From: Dysidea avara
Taxonomy: Eukaryota; Porifera; Demospongiae; Dictyoceratida; Dysideidae
Reading direction: 5' to 3'
Length of the DNA stretch: 64,000 nucleotides
Assembly: GCF_963678975.1 (NCBI RefSeq)
Contig: NC_089276.1
Coordinates: forward strand, 31,946,368 to 32,010,367
A program made the position numbers and the translations under genes. The notes beneath the pieces are model-generated. The model had not been told where the DNA came from. It did not search any database and was given only the letters and a program-made list of their open reading frames with translations. Positions 43,924 to 55,317 of the stretch are shown one piece after another; within the stretch, counting starts at the first letter, position 1; the number at the start of each line of letters is the position of its first letter.

Positions 43924-46900
43924 ATGCATTATCTGTTGCTGCTAGCAGCATCACTGCTGCACATTGCAACCTCCACTGTTTATTATGCTGTGCCAGTTAG
44001 TCACCGTTCTTTTGATAATGGCAATTATTCCCTTAATCACTATCTCAAAAATGTCAACAAGTATTTAACTTCGGATTCACAACTACACCTTTTACCAGGA
44101 GAACACCACCTCACTTCTAATTTGATCATACGAAATGTGAGCAACTTTTCACTGACTGGTAACAGGACCAATGAAATAATTACAACTGTTATTACGTGTT
44201 CCTCACCTGTTGGTATTGTAATTCTGGATAGCAGCCATGTTCTGATTGTTAATATTACAATGAAAGAATGTGCAAGCTACTTTACACTTTACAGAACAAA
44301 ATATATCTATGAGACTGAGTATTTGACGAGTTTGCTTGTTGCTGACTCAGAAAATGTTTCTTGTTCATTTTTCTTGTCACTGTCCCAGCAAAAGCGATGT
44401 GGAATCACACTCATAAACATGTTCGGACACTTTTCAGATTTGATAGCAGACTATTTGATCATCAGGTATGATCATCTGACAACTGATTCAACACACAATA
44501 TTCTCTCTGTTTATAACTTTCAAGCTAAAAAGTCGTTTGTGTTATTATTTGCCATTCAAATTGAGCAGTACAAGACTTTGTCTAATTTTACAGTTTTGAT
44601 AGAACAATCAAAGTTCACTCATAACAGGGCAATATTCATCCAATGTCAAGCTTGCAGTAGCCACAGTCAGATTATCATTAATAACTGCACATTCAGATCC
44701 AAGCCAAATACACTGTTTCATGATGTTGTTGATGAAAGCTCCTTTACAGAAATTAAAGATCAGCTCAATAGATCTGATCCACAATTATTTTACAGTTACA
44801 ATAGCTTCAACTGGGAACAAAAGTTTTATGCACGGAGTATAATATATGGATTTTATGTAAACTGTGAAAATAGGCTTCAACCAAACAAAATACTCATAAT
44901 TAACAGTCTGTTTGCAAATTACAATGAAACCAAATCTCTGCTACAATTTTTTCTTGAAAGGAACTATTATATTACTGACCCCATTAGTGGATATTTCAAT
45001 GATTTATCAATTAATATCAGTAACTGTTTGTTTTATCAAAACAGAAATATAGAAATCCTTATTTCAGCAACTTGTTATTATGATAATGATCAAAAATTCT
45101 GTGGATCAATACTTCTTCAGAATTCCATCATATTCAGTATATCAAATATAAAAGTGATTATTGACGTCTATCAAATAAAATTAAATATTGCAACAGTTAA
45201 ATTTTCCAACATATACATGGGATATTTATTTGATTATTCGATGATCCGTGTTTATCAGGCTTCTCTAATATTCACTGGTTATAATGAAATTTCAAATATT
45301 TCAACTGGCTATGCACTAAAAGCTCCTATAATATATGTTCAAGAGAACTCTGTCATAAATTTTTCTTCAAACAATTTCTTCCAAGGTTTAATGTTTTCAA
45401 AAGAATTGTTTCTACGGCTTGACACTAAGAAAATTAGAGAGTGTCCAATTCAGTATATGAGCAAACGAGGTAATTTAGATATGGAGTTTCAGACGGGACA
45501 AAAGCTTAACTTTTCTATAATAATTAAGAGGAACAGTATTAAAGTTTTGTTTAATGTTGACTTGATTCATTGTAGTTGGGATCCTTCTGCAGCATTTTTG
45601 ACCTCCAGACCTTCAATTGTAAATCACAGGTTTATAGTTGCTGATCAAGTTGATCAAGCTAGTGTAAGAACTATCTGTTTATGTGACACAAATAATAAAC
45701 AGGATTGTCAGTTAGATGAAATTGGTCCCACGTATGCTGGTCAAAATGTGTTCCTTAGCTTTTCCCTCAATCGCAATGCAACATTTCCCAAACGTGCATT
45801 TGTTCAAGCAATTACAGATCCAGTAGCTGCATGTAAAATAGATAAATTAACAATAATAACACTAACTTCTGAACAAACTGAATGCCAAATGGTAAATTAT
45901 ACTATAAAACATAAAACAGGAGCTTGGTGTGAGCTGTGTCTTAATGTAAATCCAGTGGCTAATAATATCTCAAGAAACCCTTTCAATCCCTCTGTTGTAT
46001 CATGGAGAGAGCTTTTAACAGTGGTATTCAAGCCCTGCCCAAAAGGGTTTTCATTATACCAAGAAGGTTATTGCTACTGTGATCCAAATCTGTCAATACT
46101 AGTGCCATCTATCACAACATGTGATATCAATGATCAAACAGTGCCACGTCCTGCAAACAGTTGGATATTTGTTCATACAGTCAATACCACTATCAACTCT
46201 TCACATTATTACAGTGTATCCTTGCACTGTCCATTTGACTACTGTCTTCCTTACTCTTCAAAACTTGACTTATCATTTCCAGACTCACAGTGTCAGTATA
46301 GGAGATGTTGTGTGTTATGTGGACGCTGCCAGCCAGGTTTAAGTACAGTGTTTGGTTCATCTGCTTGCAAGTCCTGCTCAAATATTTTTCTTTTAATTAT
46401 TATACCAATAGGAATAGCTGGACTAACATTAGTGGTGCTACTTTTTGTCCTGAACCTTACTGTGACTGATGGAAATGTGAATCCTTTTCTACTTGCCGTA
46501 AATATCATCAGTATTAACAGTCCTATTTTCTTTCCAGAGAAAAGATCTATTGTGTATACGTTCATATCTCTAGCTAACTTAGATTTAGGCATAGAAACTT
46601 GCTTCTATGATGGTATGGATGAATATGCTAAGATGTGGTTACAGTTAACCTTTCCTTTGTATCTTATACTCATTGCTATAGTGATTATAATGGCAAGTCG
46701 CCACTCTACTAAAGTTCAAAGACTTACAGCAAGCAGAGGTTTGTCTGTACTCGCCACTCTGTTCCTGTTGTCTTACACAAAAGTATTGGTCACCGTGTCA
46801 CACGTATTGTTTGCATACTCTTCAATTACTTACTCACCTAACAAGCATACCAAATGGGTTTGGTCTGTGGATGCTAATGTGCCTTTGTTTGGTATAAAGT

Positions 46901-47520
46901 TTACTATGCTTTTTGTAGCTTGTCTTGTCCTCTTGTTTATACTATTACCATACAACATAGTACTTCTATTAACTAGAACATTATCGTATTTCAAGTTGAT
47001 CAATTACTTTAAACCAATACTTGATACCTATCAAGGACCATACAAAGATACTTTTTATTTCTGGACTGGATTACATCTGCTGATGAGGGTGATATTCTTT
47101 GCTATTTCAACACTTAACAGGGAAACAAGGATGATCATTAGTATTGTACTGCTAGGAATGATCATGTGCTTACAAAAAGTATTTCCATTTAAAGACAAGT
47201 TCAACAACATAATGGAGATGCTGTCCTTGTTGTATCTCTTGATACTGTTTGTATTTGCTCATTTTATGCCTACAAATGATCTTGTGATCAGTATCATAGC
47301 ATCCTGTACCATACTGCAATTGTTCTGTATTGTGTTGTGGCATGTGAAGCATGTGAAGCATCTCTTCCTTAAGAACTTATCCCTACCCATCCCTGCTAGA
47401 GTGTCGGGATTCTTCACTGTGAAGGATAACACAAACAGACATATTGAACTTGTCAATGCTGTACCAGAGGTTAAATATGATTACAAAGAGTTTCAAGAAC
47501 CTCTCATTGGACAGGACTAA
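43924..47520 (+). CDS. Large secretory-pathway membrane protein: glycosylated ectodomain, Cys-rich neck, about 8 TM helices
   Basis: A 1198-aa single-exon protein. Residues 1-19 form a signal peptide (hydrophobic LLLLAASLL core). Residues about 20-690 are an Asn-rich ectodomain with many N-X-S/T sites and repeating short beta-strand patterns of the form IIINNCTF, ILIINSLF, ISNCLFYQN, ILLQNSIIF, suggesting a right-handed beta-helix. A Cys-rich segment (about 703-818) contains CRCQPG- and CKSC-like motifs resembling EGF-like or GCC-type modules. Membrane helices lie roughly at 819-845, 904-925, 939-965, 988-1015, 1046-1065, 1069-1086, 1095-1114 and 1119-1140, followed by a cytosolic tail of about 55 residues. 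The conserved-looking stretch YQGPYKDTFYFWTG before the fifth helix suggests a family signature. It may be a receptor or channel-like protein; I cannot name the family and assign no function. Start: first ATG, immediately followed by the signal peptide. Confidence 0.85.
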   Translation: MHYLLLLAASLLHIATSTVYYAVPVSHRSFDNGNYSLNHYLKNVNKYLTSDSQLHLLPGEHHLTSNLIIRNVSNFSLTGNRTNEIITTVITCSSPVGIVILDSSHVLIVNITMKECASYFTLYRTKYIYETEYLTSLLVADSENVSCSFFLSLSQQKRCGITLINMFGHFSDLIADYLIIRYDHLTTDSTHNILSVYNFQAKKSFVLLFAIQIEQYKTLSNFTVLIEQSKFTHNRAIFIQCQACSSHSQIIINNCTFRSKPNTLFHDVVDESSFTEIKDQLNRSDPQLFYSYNSFNWEQKFYARSIIYGFYVNCENRLQPNKILIINSLFANYNETKSLLQFFLERNYYITDPISGYFNDLSINISNCLFYQNRNIEILISATCYYDNDQKFCGSILLQNSIIFSISNIKVIIDVYQIKLNIATVKFSNIYMGYLFDYSMIRVYQASLIFTGYNEISNISTGYALKAPIIYVQENSVINFSSNNFFQGLMFSKELFLRLDTKKIRECPIQYMSKRGNLDMEFQTGQKLNFSIIIKRNSIKVLFNVDLIHCSWDPSAAFLTSRPSIVNHRFIVADQVDQASVRTICLCDTNNKQDCQLDEIGPTYAGQNVFLSFSLNRNATFPKRAFVQAITDPVAACKIDKLTIITLTSEQTECQMVNYTIKHKTGAWCELCLNVNPVANNISRNPFNPSVVSWRELLTVVFKPCPKGFSLYQEGYCYCDPNLSILVPSITTCDINDQTVPRPANSWIFVHTVNTTINSSHYYSVSLHCPFDYCLPYSSKLDLSFPDSQCQYRRCCVLCGRCQPGLSTVFGSSACKSCSNIFLLIIIPIGIAGLTLVVLLFVLNLTVTDGNVNPFLLAVNIISINSPIFFPEKRSIVYTFISLANLDLGIETCFYDGMDEYAKMWLQLTFPLYLILIAIVIIMASRHSTKVQRLTASRGLSVLATLFLLSYTKVLVTVSHVLFAYSSITYSPNKHTKWVWSVDANVPLFGIKFTMLFVACLVLLFILLPYNIVLLLTRTLSYFKLINYFKPILDTYQGPYKDTFYFWTGLHLLMRVIFFAISTLNRETRMIISIVLLGMIMCLQKVFPFKDKFNNIMEMLSLLYLLILFVFAHFMPTNDLVISIIASCTILQLFCIVLWHVKHVKHLFLKNLSLPIPARVSGFFTVKDNTNRHIELVNAVPEVKYDYKEFQEPLIGQD

Positions 47521-50500
47521 TATAATATGCAGTGTACACTAGCTAACTCTTGCACATACACACACATGCAGCATGCAAATAACTATCATGCAAATGTACT
47601 GATTGCTTCTTTATTATAGAAAAATCATACATGATTTTAGGTTGTCACATTCTTTTCAGGCAAACGACCAGTTACACTGTACGTACACCTGATAACTGAA
47701 TCTATGACAGTTATGATCATTCCATTATTGCATCTATACCTGTTATCTTCTAAATGCTACGCTAGCAGAACAATAAGCTTAAACCTAATAACTACAGACC
47801 TATGTAATTAACACTGAGATGTAATGCATGGGTTATTGCTATACCACACCTAAAATAGACCCGATAGGCAATGGTTTGGGCTTTAGTTTAGTTAAGTTTT
47901 AAAAATGCTGCCATTCATTAAACTTCCACACACAATAATCAAGGGTACAATCTTGACATCCTACAATTTGTTATTTATCATATGCTGAAGATTAATTTAC
48001 AGGGTAAAGGCACAGCCTGTATACCCATTCATGTTGAAGAATCAATAAAAAATAGCTAATATACAGCCATCAGTTAAATTAATAAATTTGTTCAACCTTG
48101 TCTTAATAATTGGTCACAGGCATGTTGTCCTCTCCATATGAAATCTATGGACAACGTTCACCCTGGAAAATACCTTTGTTTGTTTAGCTAGACTATACAA
48201 GCAAAAAATTCACCTTAGGTTAGACATGCTGAGGTCTATACAAACAGACAGCTAAGTCAACCAGAGTCTAGCAAGCCAGGTGAAGGATGAAGGCAGAAAT
48301 GTACAATATAAGCAATATACACCCTGTACTTATATGTAAAGCAATAACCTCACGACAGTAAACACCTGGCAGGTTAAAGCAGTGTACACCCCCAGGGTGT
48401 GACCACACCCCCAGGGTATGATCACCTCTTACCATATAGTTCCCATATATGGGCACACTAGGCACCTATACATAGCTCTATACATTGCCCTAATTCTAAC
48501 ATTTTTATTCACCAATGAAGTATATACATATTAGTAATCAACAACAAAAAAAAAAGTTTGGCACTGTTATCCGCATGTCCCCATGTTTTTGTTTTCTACA
48601 ATCTACCTCACTAAATATAAACTCACGCAAATATCTACACAAATTAGAAAGGACAACTGAGAAAATTATTGGACAGAGCATAATAAATAAACTTCTGCAC
48701 AAGCTGGGTAGATAAATAATGCATTTAACTAGATTAAACAGTTGCAAATACGTATGTCGTTGCTAGTGTATCTGTATAGCAATATAATCTTCTGAAATCC
48801 TCACTAAATTTCTTCAGTACTTATACCACCCAATCATATCATGTCAGTTGCTATTATGCACACATGAAACGGTAAGAACATAATCAGTACGGTGGGCATG
48901 TGTAAATACGTAAATACAACCTGTAATTCAAGCAAAAGTAAACAGACCTTATAGCTGTTGCAAGAGGCTGGTCAGAGGTGGCAGAATGAATCAGATGCAA
49001 AGACTGCATGTGTGGTCAAATTTGGTAATGAGAGGTCAAATTTGGTAATGAGAGATAAACACGTGCACATGGAGTTTCATGCATCATTATTTTTGTAAGG
49101 GGTTTGGAATTCTTAATTGGGATGGTAATGGTTTTAGACTGCTTGAAGGTACAAATGTGAATTTATAATTTTATTGGAGCTAGATACAGGTAAAATATTT
49201 ATGATAAAAATTTTGAATGACTGATCTATTAGAGTGGTTGACTGCTCTATTAGAATATTTTACTTGAACTTGCGTTCCAGGCAGGAAAGTACTTAAATTT
49301 AGTGTAATAAACAGCATACAACTGGCTCATAAGTATGCTCCTGTGAAATTTGGTCAAATTTAGTGACCAGCTGATAAATACAGAAAGACTGTTATTAACG
49401 TCCCATACTTGGGAAGATAGTACAAACAAGGGAGGGAGTTTTAGCATGCATAGGCATAGCAAGTACTTTTAGATAGGTGGCTCTATTTCAAGCTAAGTAT
49501 AAACACACTTAGCTAGTATGCAAAGCATTATCTCTCTGGGGGCATTCCCCTATTTGAAATTTTAGCCTTCTGAGATAAATGACTGTTTTATTAGAGTATT
49601 TTTTGCAACTAAAATCAGAAAATCAACATGGGACTCCAGTTCCCTTGCCTCCTGGGTTGCCATGCATGAGTTGTGCAAATATTCATTGCAGCTGTTTAGG
49701 TATGTATCATATGAGCTGACTCTTGGGTTGACTCAGTACATCTACAGTACAAAAATCAGAGTTGTACTGTAGCTATGCACGTTTTGTGATATGAACCACT
49801 ACACATAAAAATTACATCACAAATTATGTACTCCAATTCCAAATGGTTGGAACAGGTCAAGTCAATAGCTGGATATTGTTTTAATCACACCTGTGATGGG
49901 TTGATCTTGATTCTCTTATACACATCACTGCAGAACAAAGTAACGAATAAGAAAGTTTATATATGATTAAAAACAGTATAAGTATGACCACATTTCTCAG
50001 AGATTAGTGTTGTGAGCCTTTTGTAGATGACAGTTGCAGCTAGACCAATCCAACTAGAGCAGGAAAACACCAAAGTGCCCTTTACATACTTGCTCTTCAT
50101 AATTATATGCATCCTCTTCTATCCAGTTCAGCTCGATGGGCCAAAGGGGAGGGTGGCCAAGTGGTTAAATACTTTTATGTCAAAAAGGCCGTCTTCTTAT
50201 CTCATCCCCAAAAACTCTCAGCACTCACATCAAGCCAGGCACCATTTTAAAAATTAGCAGATCTGTAGTGGAATTGCTCTCCTGACAAAGGATGTAATGA
50301 TGGTTCAGTGCAAACATTGTGGCAGACTTATGGCAGCAAGGCAGCAGTGATACCCGCATTATTTCTTATTTAAGGAAAGCCACCAAAAAACAACTAAAAG
50401 CATGCTCAACAGTTATTGACTTCCTGCAAACACTACAACTAGAAGGTAGGGAAGAGGGCTGCCAACCATAATGAGGACAAAGGTGTATAGCTATGATCTG

Positions 50501-51004
50501 AAAGAGGAAGAGTAGAAAAACAAGTTAGATGAACCTTCTCACTGAAGAGTAGTACAGAATGGTGTAACTTTGGTGAAAGGATAAGCAAGAGTTGATTATA
50601 AAAGCTTGACAAAAACTGACGATGGTTGGCAATATTAGGAATACACCTGACCAGATAGTTCCACCTACTAATACCATATGCATAAGCTGCATGTGGTTAC
50701 GTCACAGACATAGCTATCAGCCAAAAAAATTCTAATTCATGCTCCTAAACAGAAACTTATGTTGCTTGACGATTCAAAGAGTTGAATGCATTTTGATGCA
50801 TCAACCAAAATGACCCCTTCAACATGAGAAAAGCTGTTTCAAAGCTATGACACACTACGAAATGTAGCTACAGCTGCCCTGTAATATTTTTGGTATGTCC
50901 GGTAACTCACTCTACAAACCCAGCTACAAACCAGTAAAAGCACCACTTGCTGGTGCTCGTGACTATGACGTAAATGCGGTAATTATATGATCGGGGAGTT
51001 TACT
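47521..51004. other. Intergenic, no gene recognised
   Basis: AT-rich. Small direct repeats: CCCCAGGGTGTGA/CCCCAGGGTATGA at about 48390-48422 and GGTCAAATTTGGTAATGAGA twice at about 49014-49051. Motif copies at 49219, 49240 and 49581. A box-A-like GGCCAAGTGGTTAA at about 50154 lacks a box B, so it is not a tRNA or SINE. Frames such as 50027-50257 have no domain support. Confidence 0.5.
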
Positions 51005-51054
51005 AGTCTGGCGCCGCCCGCCGTTTCGCAAGAAGGGGCGGGCGGCGCCAGACT
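51005..51054. repeat. GC-rich perfect hairpin (18-bp arms)
   Basis: AGTCTGGCGCCGCCCGCC (51005-51022) and its exact reverse complement (51037-51054) flank a 14-bp loop. The right arm (GGCGGGCGGCGCCAGAC) also occurs once at about 2367 as a half-site. Strongly GC-rich within AT-rich DNA. Confidence 0.9.
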
Positions 51055-51514
51055 AAGAGTTTACGTTCATGAACGCCCCATGTAACTGCAAGTGTCAGTG
51101 CGCGTTTGGGTGTGGCCCCAAGCACTCGGCATCTCGGCATCACTTTGCTCCTCGTGGATTTAGGGGGGGTGCTTGGGGTGCTGAAGCACCCCCTTCCAAA
51201 ATTTTACCATGTACAAGCTAGGAAGCTTCTAGAAGTTGCAGTATAGATGCAATTGCATCTTATACATACGTATGCATGGACAATGAAAGATGGAAAGAGA
51301 AGGAAGTATGACTAGTATTTACTAAGAGGGGTTCAAATTATACTTTTGGTGTGAGACTTAACCTAAAAGCTGCTAAAAATCGAAATACATTAATAGAACA
51401 GTCAACTACTCTAATAGAACATCCATCATAATGTTTTTTTCAAGAAGTTGCCAGTGTGTTTTCTTGACCTGTGCACTGCTATCTTACCATTACTCCAAAC
51501 ATCCTGCCATAGCC

Positions 51515-51564
51515 AGAAGTTGTTCTCAGAAAGTGATTATAATCACTTTCTGAGAACAACTTCT
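51515..51564. repeat. 50-bp perfect palindrome without spacer
   Basis: The 25-bp arm 51515-51539 (AGAAGTTGTTCTCAGAAAGT + GATTA) is followed directly by its exact reverse complement at 51540-51564. Extruded as a cruciform it would have no loop. It lies 80 bp beyond the 3' end of the fibrinogen-like fragment. Confidence 0.93.
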
Positions 51565-51644
51565 GTCAAATGGTTTAATATTATAGTGGATATTTTCAGT
51601 TGTTGCTACATTGATGCTTGGGTTGACATGCTTAAGTAAAACAG

Positions 51645-52650
51645 TTAATTACTGCTAACACCAGTCTCGCAATAATAACTTTGTCCAATAAAAGAATTTG
51701 GTTGCTGACTTGGTGCCGTAGCACAAGGACAATTAGAAGATTGTATGTGTGAAGGAGCATCTAGGAATCCAATACCATATGACCATATATGGTGACATGG
51801 GTTGCCATGAGTAATGGACAGTCCGTCAATGTTATCATTATGAAAAGCATCAGGTCCTCCTTTCTGATAACCTCTAGCCATTCCACAAACTTTCTGGAAA
51901 TTTATTCCTTTAGAAGAGAATATAATGTGATAGCATCCTAAGTCATTACTTGGTGATCTACTGAAACTGATGCCATCTTGTGAGCTCTTGTTCCATACAG
52001 TTGGACATTCATCTCCTCTGGTAATATTAACAGTAGCAATTCTAGTCCATCCAGCAATATTACCACATTTTGTTCGTTGCTCCATATCACAGTATACATC
52101 ACGTAAAGGATTAATAAGCCAATAATATCCTGACCTGTTGTGAGTTCGTGGGTTAGAGTCCATTCATAGATCTCCTTACCGTACAAGACTCTCCTGGATA
52201 AAAAGGTTGGCTGAATTCATAGTAATTTCCACATTGTTCAGAAGTTGCTGCTGCTAATTTGGTTCCACAACACAATATTGCTATAGTATGTTCACGTTGA
52301 GCTGAATCCTCAAAAACATTTAATAACTCATGGATGCAATTACATACGATCTTGAAATTTGGCTCATTTGCAGTACTACGTGATCCGCTAAAAATATTTC
52401 AAAATCTTGTTGTTCAAATGTTTGACATAATATTTACGGCTAATCAAAATTTTCACAATACATTTCCTATGGAGAAGCCATATAAGTACAATGTCCATTA
52501 GAGCCCTTTCCCGAACTTGTAATGGAGCCAAACCGTACTTGTCTGTTGTTGACACCTTTGCTGTTACCAATAATCATCTGGTTGGCAGAAATGTTAACTC
52601 TGTTGAGAAAAAATCCACTTTTAATTTTTAGCTGTTTTTCAGGGTTCAGC
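51645..52650 (-). pseudogene. Fibrinogen-like secreted protein gene, broken
   Basis: 51645-52150 (-) encodes a fibrinogen-related segment: SGYYWLINPLRDVYCDME, GWTRIA, ECPTVWN, VCGMARGYQKGGPDAF, DGLSITHG and CPCATA. The extra Cys pattern and GYYW motif are those of secreted fibrinogen-related proteins of sponges and cnidarians. Upstream, 52180-52310 reads CCGTKLAAATSEQCGNYYEF and PFYPGESCT, and 52485-52640 reads INISANQMIIGN and SITSSGKGSNGHCTY. Between them the expected linker EIYE (about 52173-52184) is present but two frame changes are needed to join the parts. No final exon with the usual C-terminal cysteines was found below 51645. Either unusual small introns or, more likely, a decaying gene. 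Confidence 0.6.
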
Positions 52651-52679
52651 TCAACGTGAACATACTATAATATTATTGA

Positions 52680-53190
52680 TTTTAGCATTGCGACTATACT
52701 ACACTGGCCATCTTGAGGCGAGTCAAACAATGATGTGACGGAAAAATAAATAGCCGTGACGAGGGTGTGGTCGAGAGACAATTGGCTATAGCACAAAGCA
52801 GGGGCGGATCTAGGATTTCAGAAGGGGGGTGCTAACGTAATGGTTGGTTAGCTAAGAAAAGTGACACACTCAGCATGCGGAGCATGCTCTATCTAGGGGG
52901 GTTTGGGGGCATGCCCCCACAGAAAAAGTTTTCTATTCTAATAGCTACTTACCAACATTATCACCTGTCACCATTAGGCCAATGAAACTTGATTAGCAGT
53001 TTCGCGTCATCGCCCGCATGCTTTTGATACACCCGCATGGAATTTCATTATTGGTATTTCAGATCGAAATACTCTAATAGAACAGTCACTTTTACTCTAA
53101 TAGAGCAATCAACTATACTCTAATGGAAAAATCACTTGTTAGGCTCCTATTTGGTGATTATTAGTTTCTCATCCAGCCTTTCTAATTATT
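52680..53190. repeat. Transposon-end-like sequence and triple motif array
   Basis: CAGGGGCGGATCTAGG at about 52799 is a string common at ends of animal DNA transposons. 53069-53133 carries three tandem copies of the dispersed motif at about 22-bp spacing, with increasing decay. Confidence 0.55.
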
Positions 53191-53199
53191 ATGGTAATA

Positions 53200-53345
53200 C
53201 AAGGAACAGATACCACAGTATCGGTCCACCTTTATTCATTTTTTCCAAGAACAATACCAGAATGGAATGGACTGCCACAAGACATCATCAACCAACAAAC
53301 TATTGACAGCTTCAAACAATTATTATACAATCACTTTTAATTTTA
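53200..53345 (+). pseudogene. LINE ORF2 terminal fragment with (TAA)n tail
   Basis: The translation reads YSFFPRTIPEWNGLPQDIIN then SFKQLLYNHF and a stop, followed by a 60-bp 3' UTR and (AAT)n at about 53395-53417. This is the last ~45 residues of a CR1/L2-like LINE ORF2. Confidence 0.78.
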
Positions 53346-53419
53346 ATGTACATTAGCACTTATGCCCCAGGCGGGCTCTGCTAATTAAACAATATAACAA
53401 TAATAATAATAATAATATT

Positions 53420-55300
53420 CAATATTAAAATTTGGCATTATCTTTGACTGAAAAATTATGCCACTTTGTTTAAGTGATTCACAATGCTTTCACAATGCAC
53501 AATACTTGTAAAACATTGTGAGTCACCTAAGTATATAATAGTGATGAAATGACACCATTATTCCAGAACAGTTGTAATACTAGTTGTCATATAAGCTATA
53601 GATATAAGGGCACAGCCAGTAACTAAAAATATATTCTTTACATAAAGAACAGGAAGGAGAAGGATGCAGCTACACACGATCAATACTTGCCATTAATTTT
53701 GCATTTGAAATACCTTAATTTAGCAGTACATTAAATTTAGCAATTTTAGAGTTTGGTTTTTTGCTAATTGATTACATCAATTTACAGATTAATAAATTTT
53801 ATATGGTAAATTCATCAATATACAAGATCGCTAAATTTAGTATATTGCTTGGCTTAAGGTATAGCTAGTGTGCTTTAGAGTCTCATGGCTCAAACCATAA
53901 CATCCAAACAGTAACAATGAAGAGAGGGCTTGAGAGGACAAGTATACACTCACCATGCAGTGTGTAGAGTACACATATGTAGAATTTTCCACCTAGGGGG
54001 GTCTGGGGTGATGCTTCCTCTGGAAATTTTTGGAATATAGCTGTCACAAGATTGAATCTGGAAGCTATTTTTAACCAAATACTCTATTGTACTGAAAGAT
54101 TGTGGGGGTATATACAAGGTGGATGAGTTCAGTTGTAAGCAAACAGAACTACACCTTTAAATGCTATTGGATTATAAGGCAATACATAATAGTGGATTGT
54201 CAAAGACATACCCAAGATTGGATCTTAAGGTCACTGTAGAGATTTAAATGCACACAAAAATAATTTCTACTTTGTAGTATAGCCACAGACTGTTCTGTTA
54301 CTATTTCAATCTGACTTTTTACAACTATATGGCCCCATCACCACATAAATTTTTTCAACCAGAGTCCAGGCCATGCAAAGTCACTTACACATACAACTAG
54401 TTTTTGGCCACAACTAACCTCCTTATAACTTGACAGTGTAAATGCTGTGGTATCATTTGAACTTATAAAGTTGAGCTTCAAGGGGTTAAGTAGTGCAAAT
54501 CCTGTATGACATAAAATTTTATTAGCTTCAATTGATGCTATATAGATTAATGCAGATAAATGTAGCATGGAACTTTGGAACTGATAAGGAAAAAACAAAC
54601 AGTTCTCAGATACTACAGCCATGGGTTTCAACTGTTTTACTAATAGCGCTTGCTGTGATAACCCTAACCTTCCATGGTTCTATAGGGACTTGCATATGGC
54701 TACTATGGATGATATTGAAGTGAGGATTTGCACTAATGAAGATTTCAGTGATGAAGGTATACTAGTGGACAACTTGGAACTGTATGTACAATAATGTGCG
54801 AAAACATGTTCTGTGACAGGAGAGAAATCAATTTTAAATTTGTGTATGTCTGTCTTTATGGTACTTTTGTGGTGGCAAAGGAGATCGTTGCATGGCAAAC
54901 TTCAGCATTGCATTAGTGCAACATGTGAAATCAATGTTGAAATAGAATTATTGTAGTGAACAGTTATAGGTCTACAGTGTTTAAATGCAACACTGATAGA
55001 TAATTCAGCACAATTCCTCAGTTAGTATATAAATATGCAGAAAATACAATAATACACTATTGCACAAATGGTATTGTAGCATTTTCAAGATAGCTGCAGT
55101 ACTCACTATTGCACATTATAATAATAATAATAATAATTATAGTGTATATAAAGGCAACAATATTGAAATACTGCCCAACCCTATACTGTACAACCCTATA
55201 CTGTACAACCCTATACTGTACATGGGATTTAATGCACTCCTGCTAAGATAAATAGCTAATTCTCTGCATCGGTAATCCTGGTAGACCCTCAGAATCACCT
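53420..55300. other. Intergenic, no gene recognised
   Basis: AT-rich. (AAT)n at about 55120-55137. A 15-bp unit ACCCTATACTGTACA is tandemly repeated three times at about 55178-55221. Frames at 54338-54631 (-) and 54532-54898 show no domain. Confidence 0.5.
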
Positions 55301-55317
55301 TGAATCACCTTGTTACC

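Noticed and set aside
50143..50170. Another tRNA/SINE head (GGCCAAGTGGTTAA)
   Set aside because: Only a box-A-like string; no box B or SINE body follows.
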